A stretch of 14,206 nt of DNA from Desulfobacterales bacterium (GTDB taxonomy: Bacteria; Desulfobacterota; Desulfobacteria; Desulfobacterales; Desulfobacteraceae). Each line of letters opens with the position of its first letter. The stretch's first letter is position 1. Under the pieces are notes generated by a model. It searched no databases, was not told the origin of the DNA, and worked only from the letters and a program-made list of their open reading frames with translations. Positions 1 to 7,341 of the stretch are shown one piece after another. The stretch is from the NCBI GenBank assembly GCA_022361315.1, contig JAKSBB010000560.1:1-14206 (forward strand). The letters are read 5' to 3'. A program made the position numbers and the translations under genes.

Positions 1-816
1 AAAGCGGTTTTCCACCATGTCCAGACGGCCGATGCCATTTTCCCGGCCCAGCTGGTTCAGGTATTCGAACAGCTCAAGGGCATCTGTCTTTTCGGTGCCG
101 TCTTCCAGGTTTTTCACCCGGACCGGAACGCCGTCTTTGAATTCAATGATGATGCGGGTGGGGACATCCGGGGCATTTTCCGGGCTCACGGTATGGGAGT
201 AGATGCTCTCGTCACAGACGGCACCGGGATCTTCCAGCACGCCTGCTTCGTGGGAAATATGGAGCAGATTGTCATCTTCACTGTAGGGTTTGGATGCGGT
301 CTGCTTGGTTGGGATACCATGCTTTTCAGCATAGTCCAGAAGATCGGTGCGGCCCTTGAATGCGTCCAGGAAGGCTGCGTTTTTCCAGGGGGCGATGACC
401 TTGATTTTCGGGTTCAGGGCATAATAGGAGAGTTCGAACCGGACCTGGTCGTTCCCCTTGCCGGTGGCACCGTGGGATACGTATTCCGCCCCCACTTCCC
501 TGGCAATCTCGATCTGTTTTTTGGCAATCAGGGGTCTGGCAATGGCGGTACCCAGAAGGTAGCGGCCTTCATATACCGTATTGGCCTTGTACACCGGGAA
601 AATATAATCGGTGACAAATTCTTTTCTCATGTCCTCGATGAAAACCTTGGACGCCCCGATCTGCAGGGCCTTTTTCTCTGCGGCTTCGAAATCTTCCTGC
701 TGGCCGATGTTGGCCATGTATGCAAAGACTTCGTACCCTTCTTCCAGCAGCCATTTCAGAATTACCGACGTATCAAGACCGCCGGAATAGGCCAAAACCA
801 CTTTACCCTTTGCCAT
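1..816 (-). CDS. argG: Argininosuccinate synthase, C-terminus cut off by the window edge
   Basis: It joins citrulline and aspartate with ATP to give argininosuccinate, the penultimate step of arginine synthesis, in the cytosol. The reading frame starts at the ATG whose complement is at 814-816, with AAGGAG about six bases upstream, and stays open to base 1, giving 272 of the roughly 400 residues usual for the family. The N-terminal PP-loop reads AYSGGLDTS (residues 9-17), and [13 protein letters not shown], a hallmark of ArgG, lies in the middle. The start is therefore well fixed; only the C-terminal third is missing because of the window. It diverges from argR, which fits repression by arginine through ArgR. 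No frame break is visible. Confidence 0.97.
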   Translation of the reverse strand, partial: MAKGKVVLAYSGGLDTSVILKWLLEEGYEVFAYMANIGQQEDFEAAEKKALQIGASKVFIEDMRKEFVTDYIFPVYKANTVYEGRYLLGTAIARPLIAKKQIEIAREVGAEYVSHGATGKGNDQVRFELSYYALNPKIKVIAPWKNAAFLDAFKGRTDLLDYAEKHGIPTKQTASKPYSEDDNLLHISHEAGVLEDPGAVCDESIYSHTVSPENAPDVPTRIIIEFKDGVPVRVKNLEDGTEKTDALELFEYLNQLGRENGIGRLDMVENRF

Positions 817-868
817 GAGTTACTCCTTGTATATAAGATGTTTCGTATCCTGTTTTAAGCATCCGCTA

Positions 869-897
869 TTAATGCAGAAAATTCTTGAAATAGTCAA
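869..897 (-). promoter_or_regulatory. Probable argG promoter
   Basis: On the minus strand a -35 TTGACT (complement at 892-897) is followed, after exactly 17 bases, by a -10 CATTAA (complement at 869-874). Transcription would begin about 45 bases ahead of the argG ATG. The -35 sits inside the spacer of the opposite argR promoter, so the two would compete for RNA polymerase. Found by eye, not mapped. Confidence 0.45.
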
Positions 898-913
898 GGG
901 GACAGAGTATAAA
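885..913 (+). promoter_or_regulatory. Probable argR promoter
   Basis: TTGAAA (885-890), a 17-base spacer and TATAAA (908-913) form a good sigma-70-type promoter. Transcription would start near 920, leaving a leader of about 40 bases that carries the palindrome at 934-945. Confidence 0.5.
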
Positions 914-933
914 AAGCGCATATTTTTTAAAAT

Positions 934-945
934 TTTATGCATAAA
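934..945. promoter_or_regulatory. Candidate ARG box (ArgR operator) in the argR leader
   Basis: A 12-base perfect palindrome, TTTATGCATAAA, lies in a very AT-rich stretch (921-957) of an otherwise GC-rich region. ArgR operators are AT-rich imperfect palindromes of about 18 bases, often in tandem, with a TGAAT/ATTCA-like core. This site is similar in character but not a close match to that consensus. Its place between argG and argR suggests autoregulation. That is inference. Confidence 0.3.
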
Positions 946-959
946 TATGACTATATACC

Positions 960-1409
960 ATGACCATTGCTTCTGAACTTCATCTGCTGCTGTCCCAGGG
1001 GGTTACCGGAAATCAGACCCAGCTGGTTGAGGCCCTGAAAGAACGGGGGGTGCACACCACCCAGTCCTCCGTATCCCGGGCCCTTAAAAAGATCAACGCG
1101 GTCAAAGGCCAGGACGGGAACGGGCATACGGTCTGGGCCCTTGCCCGTACCGAACTCAAGGATACGGGATTCTTCGATTCCCTGGTGTCCAGTATTGCCC
1201 ATAACACCCAGCTTATCGTGATCCGCACCCGCCCGGGCACGGCCAATACGGTGGCCAAATTCATCGATGACCACGAATTTGAGCGGGTCCTCGGGTCCGT
1301 GGCGGGAGATGATACCATCGTCGTTGTGCCGGCGGACATCAAAGATATCCAGGCAGCCATTCTTGAGATTTCCACCTACATGAAACAGATCGGTATTTAC
1401 GTGGAGTAA
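960..1409 (+). CDS. argR: Arginine repressor ArgR
   Basis: A DNA-binding regulator of arginine metabolism of 149 residues, the usual size for ArgR/AhrC. The N-terminal half is the winged-helix DNA-binding domain, with TTQSSVSRALKKI matching the family's TQATVSRDI recognition-helix region. The C-terminal half carries GSVAGDDTIVVV, the conserved arginine-binding and hexamer-forming segment with the paired Asp residues. It diverges from argG, a typical target. The ATG has no clear Shine-Dalgarno sequence just upstream (the preceding bases are AT-rich), so translation may be weak or rely on an unstructured leader. No in-frame alternative start fits the family better. Confidence 0.95.
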   Translation: MTIASELHLLLSQGVTGNQTQLVEALKERGVHTTQSSVSRALKKINAVKGQDGNGHTVWALARTELKDTGFFDSLVSSIAHNTQLIVIRTRPGTANTVAKFIDDHEFERVLGSVAGDDTIVVVPADIKDIQAAILEISTYMKQIGIYVE

Positions 1410-1415
1410 TGGGAA

Positions 1416-1442
1416 TATCGGGCGTTTTAAATCAGCCCGATA
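1416..1442. terminator. Hairpin between convergent argR and the Fe-S protein gene
   Basis: TATCGGGC (1416-1423) and GCCCGATA (1435-1442) form a perfect 8-base-pair stem with an 11-base loop, just after the argR stop and overlapping the last codons of the convergent gene. Placement suggests a bidirectional terminator, but neither side has a run of T, so intrinsic termination is uncertain. Confidence 0.35.
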
Positions 1443-2671
1443 CCTGCCAGCAGGCTGAAGAATACCCGTGACATGCGTTGGGAAACCGTTCGGCCCGGTT
1501 CCACCGGGCGTTCCCGGGTAACGGCGGCCGGCAGTGTTTTCAATCTCTTTTTTAGCCTCAGTCGGTTCAGGTAGGTGAAAGGTGCCTTTGCCACCCTGGC
1601 GTTGCCTGAGAGGGTGGCTGCCCCATCAAATACCAGGTCCAGGATATGGAAGTTCCGGAGGCCAATCTCCATAGAATTGGTACCCAGAAAATTCACACAA
1701 CCCGCGCAATAGGTCATGGCCGGCAGGCCTTTTGCGGCGTCTTTGCGCCCGGCGGCCCAGGCAGTACCGCGGTCCGGGTTCATGCAGGACGCTGACCCCC
1801 CTTCTCCGCAACACAAGGTCTTTTCACCGGCGTTTCGCACCTTTTTAACCCCTAAACCCATGTGGGCTGCAATGACCCTCACCGCCTCTTGTGTCGAACG
1901 GTCAAATCTGGCCTGGCAGGGATCCTGAACGACAATCGCCTGCTTTTCTCCGAATTTGCCAATGGTGTTTACGGGCGTTTCCGCCAGTAAACCGTATACG
2001 GACACCACACGGAACGGACTGTGATCTTCAAATATCCGGTGGCAGGAAGGGCAGGCCGTCACTACAGAGGTGATGCCGTTTGCCTTGAGGTAATCGGTCA
2101 TTTCAAAGAATTTGGATTCAAAGTCGGCCTGTCTTCCCAGGTCGTGGGACGGTTTGGTGCAGCAGTCCAGCACAATACCCGTGGCGGGGTCCTGGCCTCG
2201 AAGGTATTCATAGGTCTTCAGCGTGTTTTCCGGCCGGGTGCCGCTAAGGGTGCATCCCGGGAAAAAAACGGTGGTGCAACCCCGGGGCAGACTGTAGAAT
2301 GAAAAGGTGCTGGAACAGCCTTTTTTTTCATACCCCAGTATGCGATGGTAGCGTTTAAGATCAGCGGTGCCGTGTGACACTGCCGCCTGCCGCAGGTGTA
2401 AGAACATATTGGAGGGGCTCAGGGATTTGGGACAGACCGCGGTGCAGAGGCCGCACAGGCTGCATTCAAAGGCCAGACGGAGCTGAATGTCGTCTTGGGG
2501 TAACCCCGTGTATGCCTCGGCAATTTCGCCCGGTTTTCCGTTTGCTTTCAGGAAGCTGCACCGGGCTTGGCAGGTACCGCACCGGTTACAGGCGGCTGCC
2601 ATGGCTGCCGTTGGATCCGGTGGTGTGGCCGATGCCGGGAATTGGGATGCGGTTTCCGGTGCTTTAAACAT
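1427..2671 (-). CDS. HdrD/GlpC-like Fe-S oxidoreductase: two 4Fe-4S sites and two CCG motifs
   Basis: A cytosolic electron-transfer protein of 414 residues. Two ferredoxin-type sites are visible: C28-x2-C31-x2-C34-x3-C38 and C70-x2-C73-x2-C76-x3-C80. Two CCG motifs of the heterodisulfide reductase type follow: C140, C170-C171, C207-x2-C210 and C252, C287-C288, C322-x2-C325. In HdrB/HdrD this motif holds the non-cubane clusters that split disulfides. The layout resembles GlpC, the Fe-S subunit of lactate or glycolate oxidases, and HdrD. No flavin partner or HdrA is adjacent, so the electron donor and substrate are unknown. The ATG at 2669-2671 has AGGA just upstream. The gene diverges from the methyltetrahydrofolate methyltransferase, hinting at a C1 or corrinoid redox role (inference). 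The tail after residue 365 is basic and ends in a short hydrophobic stretch. Confidence 0.85.
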   Translation of the reverse strand: MFKAPETASQFPASATPPDPTAAMAAACNRCGTCQARCSFLKANGKPGEIAEAYTGLPQDDIQLRLAFECSLCGLCTAVCPKSLSPSNMFLHLRQAAVSHGTADLKRYHRILGYEKKGCSSTFSFYSLPRGCTTVFFPGCTLSGTRPENTLKTYEYLRGQDPATGIVLDCCTKPSHDLGRQADFESKFFEMTDYLKANGITSVVTACPSCHRIFEDHSPFRVVSVYGLLAETPVNTIGKFGEKQAIVVQDPCQARFDRSTQEAVRVIAAHMGLGVKKVRNAGEKTLCCGEGGSASCMNPDRGTAWAAGRKDAAKGLPAMTYCAGCVNFLGTNSMEIGLRNFHILDLVFDGAATLSGNARVAKAPFTYLNRLRLKKRLKTLPAAVTRERPVEPGRTVSQRMSRVFFSLLAGIGLI

Positions 2672-2711
2672 GGGGTCCTGATCTTGCCTTTGGGTCTATT
2701 GACAAATGACA

Positions 2712-2740
2712 AATGTAAAAAGGGGACCGGGCAAAGTCAA
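2712..2740 (-). promoter_or_regulatory. Probable promoter of the HdrD-like gene
   Basis: On the minus strand, TTGACT (complement 2735-2740), a 17-base spacer and TACATT (complement 2712-2717) are followed by the gene about 40 bases downstream. For the opposite strand I see only a weak candidate (TTTGGA at 2749-2754 and TATAGG at 2771-2776), so the promoter of the methyltransferase gene is unresolved. Confidence 0.45.
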
Positions 2741-2804
2741 AGTGATAGTTTGGATAGAAAAGCCGGAATGTATAGGGTAACTCAATAGGTTGCAGGGGGG
2801 CTGT

Positions 2805-3596
2805 ATGGAATTGGTCGCTGACAATATCAGAATTACCAAGGCGGATATTCAGGAGGCCCTTGATCAGAGGAACCCTGCGCCTATACGGGAACTGGCAGAA
2901 CGGTGCGTGGCAGCAGGCGCCCATGCCATCGATATCAATACCGGGCCTTTGAAAAAGAACCCTGAATCTTCCATGACCTTCTTTGTCCGGGCTGTACGGT
3001 CCGTAACCGATCTGCCCCTGGTCATTGATACCACCAACCCTGCGGCAATGGCTGCGGGGCTTGAGGTTGCGGAGAACGCCGCAATTATCAACGGTATTTC
3101 CCTGGAGCCGGAAAAACTCGCCCATATCCTGCCTCTGGCAGCCCGGTACGATTCAGATATCGTCGGGTTTCTGCTGGCCCGGGACAGCAGGGTGCCCAGG
3201 GAAAACCAGGAGCGATTTGAGATTGCTTTGGCATTGGCGGGGGAGGTGGAAGCTGCGGGTATATCCCCGGAGCGGCTGATCCTGGATCCGGTGGTCCCGC
3301 CTTTATCCTGGGACGACGGTCTTTCCCGGGCACGGGATATTCTGGAAACGGTGAGGATACTGCCCGAATTGTTGGGATTCCCCGTCCGGACCATGGCCGG
3401 CCTTTCCAACCTGACTACCGGTGCAGGGGATAAAGGGAAAAAGAACCGGCTGGAAACCGTTTATCTCTCCATGCTCGCCGGTGCCGGGCTGGATTACCTG
3501 ATGCTGGATGTTCTCAACCCTGATGTAATGGCAGCGGCCCGGGCGGCAGACCTGATGGTCAGGGGAGAAATTTTTTCCTGGGCCGGGGTGAACTGA
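2805..3596 (+). CDS. Methyltetrahydrofolate:corrinoid methyltransferase (AcsE/MetH pterin-binding type)
   Basis: A TIM-barrel protein of 263 residues, the size of AcsE. This family moves the methyl group of methyltetrahydrofolate to the cobalt of a corrinoid protein, either in the Wood-Ljungdahl pathway or in methionine synthase. Conserved family signatures are DINTGP and VIDTTN (the pterin-pocket Asp and Asn), LDPVVPP, and MAGLSNLT, which carries the Asn that contacts the folate N5. The frame extends upstream to a TTG at 2790, but the ATG at 2805 is chosen because AGGGGGG sits just before it and the family's N-terminus aligns from there. No corrinoid Fe-S protein, CO dehydrogenase or MetH B12 domain lies nearby, so whether it serves acetyl-CoA metabolism or methionine synthesis cannot be told here. 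The homocysteine-methyltransferase module downstream favours the latter (inference). Confidence 0.85.
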   Translation: MELVADNIRITKADIQEALDQRNPAPIRELAERCVAAGAHAIDINTGPLKKNPESSMTFFVRAVRSVTDLPLVIDTTNPAAMAAGLEVAENAAIINGISLEPEKLAHILPLAARYDSDIVGFLLARDSRVPRENQERFEIALALAGEVEAAGISPERLILDPVVPPLSWDDGLSRARDILETVRILPELLGFPVRTMAGLSNLTTGAGDKGKKNRLETVYLSMLAGAGLDYLMLDVLNPDVMAAARAADLMVRGEIFSWAGVN

Positions 3597-3620
3597 ACCG
3601 GCAGTGTTACCTTTTGACAG

Positions 3621-4595
3621 CTATTGCGCAGCCCCGGTGGCACCGGATGTCTTTTGTACCTGTGCGACCATCTGCCGGACGGCATCAATGATCAGATCCG
3701 GCTGGCTGACATGAATATGGTGATCGTTTTTTCCTGAAAAAATGAGGGTGGCATGGGTTGAGCGGCGGGCGAGATCCTCCTGCAGGGCGGCCCACACCAT
3801 CAGGCGTTTTGGGACATCCTTTCTTAGTGAAAGTGTTGCAGCAGATGTGTTCCGGCTGATTACGGTCAGGGGAAGATCTTTAAAGTCCGGGGAAAAGGCG
3901 GTCAGCTGATCAAGACTTTTCGGAAAAGCTGCCACCTCATCCAGAAAGGTATACTGGTGTTTGAGAGTCCGCATCACCGCTGTCAATGCCGGTGTGGGTT
4001 CATGGATAAACGGCCGGGTGAGGCCCAGCGGGGCGGCCAACCGGAGGCCGAACCGTTTTATCCGTTTGATCCGTTTCGTAAGGGGCTTTGTGTAAAGCCG
4101 TTCCATCTGGTCGTTATGGCTGGACTCCACCAGGACCAGGCCGGCAACGGATTCAGGATAGCGGCAGGCAAATAATTGCATGTTCACCCCGCCGAAGGAA
4201 TGCCCCACAAGGATATAGGGCCCCCGGATACCTGTGGCTGCCAGCAGACGCCGCAGTTCCTCTACGATGGTGCTGCTGGTTCGGGGGCGGGGGCCGGTTT
4301 CGCTCCAGCCCAGGCCGGCCCGGTCATAGGCAATCACCCGGGTAAAACGGCCGACTTCAGAGAGTACCCCCTGCCAGGCCAGGTAGGGTTTGCCTATACC
4401 GGTTTCAAAGACCACCGGAAGGGGGCCTTCCCCGGATATGTGAACATGGAGCCGGTGACCGCCGACATCTACCATGCGCCCCGGAGCCGGATAGGTTCGG
4501 GTATCTGCACGGGTGGCCAGGAACTGCCAGAACAGGCCGGCAATCGTCAGGGCTGCCAGGATTGCGGCGACGGTGATGTAAACTCTTTTATTCAC
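3621..4595 (-). CDS. Membrane-anchored alpha/beta hydrolase
   Basis: A 324-residue serine hydrolase fold. Residues 5-26 form one hydrophobic N-terminal helix without a convincing cleavage site or lipobox, so the enzyme is probably tethered to the inner membrane. GHSFGG (131-136) is the nucleophile elbow with Ser133, and DHHIHVSQP (291-299) matches the C-terminal catalytic-histidine region of the family. I cannot place the acid residue with confidence, and the substrate is unknown. The start codon is GTG (complement 4593-4595) with only a weak ribosome-binding site. It follows the 111-residue protein by 35 bases on the same strand and is probably the last gene of that operon. Its 3' end converges on the methyltransferase gene with 24 bases between stops. 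Confidence 0.85.
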   Translation of the reverse strand: MNKRVYITVAAILAALTIAGLFWQFLATRADTRTYPAPGRMVDVGGHRLHVHISGEGPLPVVFETGIGKPYLAWQGVLSEVGRFTRVIAYDRAGLGWSETGPRPRTSSTIVEELRRLLAATGIRGPYILVGHSFGGVNMQLFACRYPESVAGLVLVESSHNDQMERLYTKPLTKRIKRIKRFGLRLAAPLGLTRPFIHEPTPALTAVMRTLKHQYTFLDEVAAFPKSLDQLTAFSPDFKDLPLTVISRNTSAATLSLRKDVPKRLMVWAALQEDLARRSTHATLIFSGKNDHHIHVSQPDLIIDAVRQMVAQVQKTSGATGAAQ

Positions 4596-4630
4596 TAGGA
4601 TATCAGGCCATACGCATCAGATTCCGGGCA

Positions 4631-4966
4631 TCAGTCATCCCTGAAGGTAATCGCTGCGTCCTTGGGCAGGGCAAGGCCTGTGGAAACTTCAATGGATTTA
4701 AGGATTCCCGAAATAACCGGACACGAGACATGGGGAATGGTGGCAAGGGACACCTCCAGCACCTTTGAGTTGAGTTTCCCGGTGGCTTTGTTTTTAAACA
4801 GTTCTGTCATTGCATTCAGGGGCTCTCCGCCGAGAATCTCTTCCACTTTTTTCCAGTTGGCGCAATCGCTTTCCAGGTGAAAGACCGCCGTGTAAGGGGC
4901 GGTGCTCTCGGTTTTGACTGTGGTGTTGAATCCGCAGATGCCCCCGGTGATATCTACAATGGTCAT
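4631..4966 (-). CDS. Small conserved-looking protein with three cysteines, function unknown
   Basis: A 111-residue soluble protein with no signal peptide or membrane segment. It may belong to a DUF family (possibly DUF6951), but I cannot confirm that. Three cysteines sit in distinctive contexts: GICGFNT (C11), LESDCANW (C35) and IPHVSCPV (C82, with H79). Such spacing is compatible with a metal site or thiol chemistry, but no known motif is matched. The ATG has an excellent AAGGAG about six bases upstream. It starts 27 bases after the homocysteine methyltransferase stop and precedes the hydrolase, so it is very likely co-transcribed with both. A role as a partner of the methyltransferase is inference from position. 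Confidence 0.75.
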   Translation of the reverse strand: MTIVDITGGICGFNTTVKTESTAPYTAVFHLESDCANWKKVEEILGGEPLNAMTELFKNKATGKLNSKVLEVSLATIPHVSCPVISGILKSIEVSTGLALPKDAAITFRDD

Positions 4967-4993
4967 ATTTTTCTCCTTATTACCGGCTGTTTG

Positions 4994-5881
4994 TCAACTG
5001 CCGGCCTGTTCCTGAAGCCGTGTGCGTACTGTCCGGATATAATCCGGCGTGGTGCCGCAGCATCCCCCCAGTATTTCAATACCCAGGGCCTTTATTTTCA
5101 TTAGATTGTCTGCAAATTCATCCGGAGTTTCCGGATAGGTCACGTTTCCATCCCCATCGGTCTGGGGCAGGCCAGCGTTCGGCTGGACAATGACGGGAAG
5201 ATTTACAGATGCTTTAATTTCCTCGGCCAGGCGGACCATGGTGTCGCTGCCCATGGCGCAATTGGCCCCCACAATGGAACAGCCTTCATCTGCCAGAGCC
5301 TTCATACTGTCGGCAATGCCGTGGCCGAAGATGGTAAAAAATCCCTTGGGTGTTTCTTTAAAAGTCATTGTACAGGCCACCGGCAAGTCCGTGACGGACC
5401 GGATGCCTTCAACCGCTGCCAGCGCCATGTTAAGGTCGAACATGGTTTCGATGATAAACAGGTCAGGGCCGGCATCGGCCATAACAGACGCCTGGTCGGC
5501 GAATGCCGCCACAGCCTCTTCTTTGGACACCGGTCCCATGGGGGTCAGCATCTCACCCAGATCACCGATATCCGCTGCCACAAACTGATCCGGTCCGCAG
5601 GACTGCCGGGCCAGTTCCACACCGGCGCGGTTAACGTCTTCCATGGATTCGGAGGCCCCCATTTTTTTCAGCTTCATGGCTGAGGCGCCGAAGGTGTTGG
5701 TGGTGGCCATATCCGCCCCTGCCGCATAATAGGATTTGTGGATTTCCAGGATGTCCTCGGGCCGGTTAACATTCCAGCTTTCCGGGGCTTCACCGGGGGC
5801 AAGCCCCCGGGCAATGAGCAGTGATCCCATGGCACCGTCGAACAGCAGTCCGTCTTTTTTTATCTTTTCAAGAATGGTCAT
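4994..5881 (-). CDS. Stand-alone homocysteine S-methyltransferase domain (MetH N-terminal module)
   Basis: A 295-residue barrel of the homocysteine-binding family (MetH N-terminus, BHMT, MmuM). It binds homocysteine through zinc and makes it attack a methyl group to give methionine. LFDGAMGS (13-20) and TNTFGA (61-66) are family motifs, and the zinc ligands are present: C208 in GANC and C274-C275 in GGCCGTTP. Full MetH is about 1,200 residues with folate, B12 and reactivation domains; here only the first module is present and the frame closes normally, so this is a split arrangement rather than a truncation by mutation. AGGA lies eight bases before the ATG. It is the first gene of an operon with the 111-residue protein and the hydrolase. 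The methyl donor is probably a methyl-corrinoid protein encoded elsewhere, but S-methylmethionine or a betaine cannot be excluded. Confidence 0.88.
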   Translation of the reverse strand: MTILEKIKKDGLLFDGAMGSLLIARGLAPGEAPESWNVNRPEDILEIHKSYYAAGADMATTNTFGASAMKLKKMGASESMEDVNRAGVELARQSCGPDQFVAADIGDLGEMLTPMGPVSKEEAVAAFADQASVMADAGPDLFIIETMFDLNMALAAVEGIRSVTDLPVACTMTFKETPKGFFTIFGHGIADSMKALADEGCSIVGANCAMGSDTMVRLAEEIKASVNLPVIVQPNAGLPQTDGDGNVTYPETPDEFADNLMKIKALGIEILGGCCGTTPDYIRTVRTRLQEQAGS

Positions 5882-6105
5882 GATTATTTCCTAATGTCGT
5901 GTTGATATGAAATCATAACGATACGCATCTTTAGCCATATTTGCAACGGGATTTCAAGGATATCTATCCGTATTAAGGTCAGTAAGGTGTTTCCCTTGTG
6001 TTAAAAAGGAGAAAAAGCTGATATAGTGTAAAAATATACTCAAAAGCGATTAGAATTCAAGATGCATACCTATACATTATACGCCATAACACACCGGAGG
6101 CAGGC
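5882..6105. promoter_or_regulatory. Divergent intergenic region with two candidate promoters
   Basis: This AT-rich 224-base gap separates the homocysteine methyltransferase and HD-domain genes. On the minus strand, TTGCAA (5941-5946), 17 bases and TATCGT (complement 5918-5923) make a reasonable promoter about 30 bases before the methyltransferase. On the plus strand, TTAGAA (6050-6055), 17 bases and TACATT (6073-6078) make a weaker one about 20 bases before the HD protein. I looked for a SAM or cobalamin riboswitch here and saw none. Confidence 0.35.
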
Positions 6106-7341
6106 ATGATCCGGCAAATTAACATACGTCAATTGGTGCACGCCCTGTCCGATGCGCTGGATCTGGTGGGGCTGGATGAAGATCAGCATGGGAAACGGGT
6201 GGCGTTCATGTCCCGGAACTGTGCGGAAAACCTGGGATGGGACGGCAGCCGGCTGGAGAGACTTTACAATGCGGCCCTGGTCCATGATTGCGGTGTTTCC
6301 TCCACGGAAGTTCACCGGCGGCTCACCACCGAATTGGACTGGGACGGTTCCCAGGATCACTGCCTCAGGGGAGAGCGTCTGCTGGAGCGGTGCAGTCTGT
6401 TTCGGGATCTTGCACCTGTGATCCGCTACCATCATACCCATTGGGAAGATCTCCCGGCGGATCTGGACCGGGAAACCGCCCTGGCCGCCAATCTGGTTTA
6501 TCTTGCAGACCGGGCAGACGCCCTGCTTTGCCAGAATGCCCATCAGGATATCCTGATGGCACGTCACCGTATCTGCGATACCCTTTCTAAATACCGGGAC
6601 AGCTTTTTCGACTCCGGCCTGGTGGATGCCTTTCTGGATGCGGCCGGCAATGAGTTTTTTTGGCTGGCCATGGATTCGCGGCATCTGTTCAGGTATCTGA
6701 TACAGATGGAACAGGGGAGTTCTGCTGAAACGGCAGATCCCCAGACCCTTCTGGAAGTGGCCGGCCTGTTTGCAGACATTGTGGATACCAAAAGTACGTT
6801 CACCCATGAACATTCCAAAGGCGTGGCCCGGCTGGCAAGGCTCCTGGGTTCGTTTCAGAATCTTTCGGAAGATACTCTGGCCGATCTGGAAATCGCAGGA
6901 CTGCTCCATGACCTTGGGAAACTCAACGTGCCGGATGAGATCCTGGAAAAAGCAGGCCCCCTGAACGAGTCGGAACGGGCCGTGATGCTGCATCACATCT
7001 TTGAGAGTTTTCAGATTTTAAACCGGATCGAAGGATTTTCCGAGATTGCCCAATGGGCGGCATTTCACCATGAAGATATGTCCGGCACCGGGTATCCGTT
7101 CAGGAAAAATCGAAACAGCCTCTCGCCGGAGGCCAGAATCATCGCCGTGGCAGACGTCTTCCAGGCGCTGGCCCAGGAGCGGCCCTACCGGGGCGCCCTG
7201 CCGCCGGAAAAGATCCTGCCCATTCTAAAGGACATGGTTCAAAGCGGTAAACTGGACCCGGATCTTGTGGCCCTGGTGGAAGCCAGACCCGATGCGTGCT
7301 GGCGCAGTGCCGTTGGTGCCGGTGCCGAAGGAACCGTTTAG
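6106..7341 (+). CDS. Tandem HD-domain phosphohydrolase with a C-terminal HD-GYP domain
   Basis: A 411-residue cytosolic protein with no membrane or sensor segment. The C-terminal domain (about 212-390) has the complete HD-GYP set: H234/H236, H268-D269 with GK, H296-H297, H321-H322-E323, G327-x-GYP (329-331) and D350. Such domains are di- or tri-iron cyclic-di-GMP phosphodiesterases. The N-terminal part (about 20-145) is a second, degenerate HD domain: H28, VHDCG (59-63), H85, HH (109-110) and LADRAD are present, but the GYP loop is replaced by HWEDLP. This half may bind rather than cut a nucleotide, or act on another substrate. GGAGG lies seven bases before the ATG. It diverges from the homocysteine methyltransferase and its stop codon overlaps that of the cobT fusion. 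A link to either neighbour is not evident. Substrate is inferred from family only. Confidence 0.87.
   Translation: MIRQINIRQLVHALSDALDLVGLDEDQHGKRVAFMSRNCAENLGWDGSRLERLYNAALVHDCGVSSTEVHRRLTTELDWDGSQDHCLRGERLLERCSLFRDLAPVIRYHHTHWEDLPADLDRETALAANLVYLADRADALLCQNAHQDILMARHRICDTLSKYRDSFFDSGLVDAFLDAAGNEFFWLAMDSRHLFRYLIQMEQGSSAETADPQTLLEVAGLFADIVDTKSTFTHEHSKGVARLARLLGSFQNLSEDTLADLEIAGLLHDLGKLNVPDEILEKAGPLNESERAVMLHHIFESFQILNRIEGFSEIAQWAAFHHEDMSGTGYPFRKNRNSLSPEARIIAVADVFQALAQERPYRGALPPEKILPILKDMVQSGKLDPDLVALVEARPDACWRSAVGAGAEGTV

Noticed and set aside
193..858. Plus-strand frame of 221 codons
   Set aside because: It lies opposite argG, whose conserved motifs are unmistakable, and its translation resembles no family.
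2790..2804. Longer N-terminus of the methyltransferase from a TTG
   Set aside because: The ribosome-binding sequence AGGGGGG lies inside that extension and is correctly spaced for the ATG at 2805.
5882..6105. SAM or cobalamin riboswitch ahead of the homocysteine methyltransferase
   Set aside because: No GGTGAAA-type or B12-box element and no SAM-aptamer-like helices could be seen on either strand.
6070..6996. Minus-strand frame of 308 codons
   Set aside because: It is antisense to the HD-domain gene, which has complete catalytic motifs and a strong ribosome-binding site.
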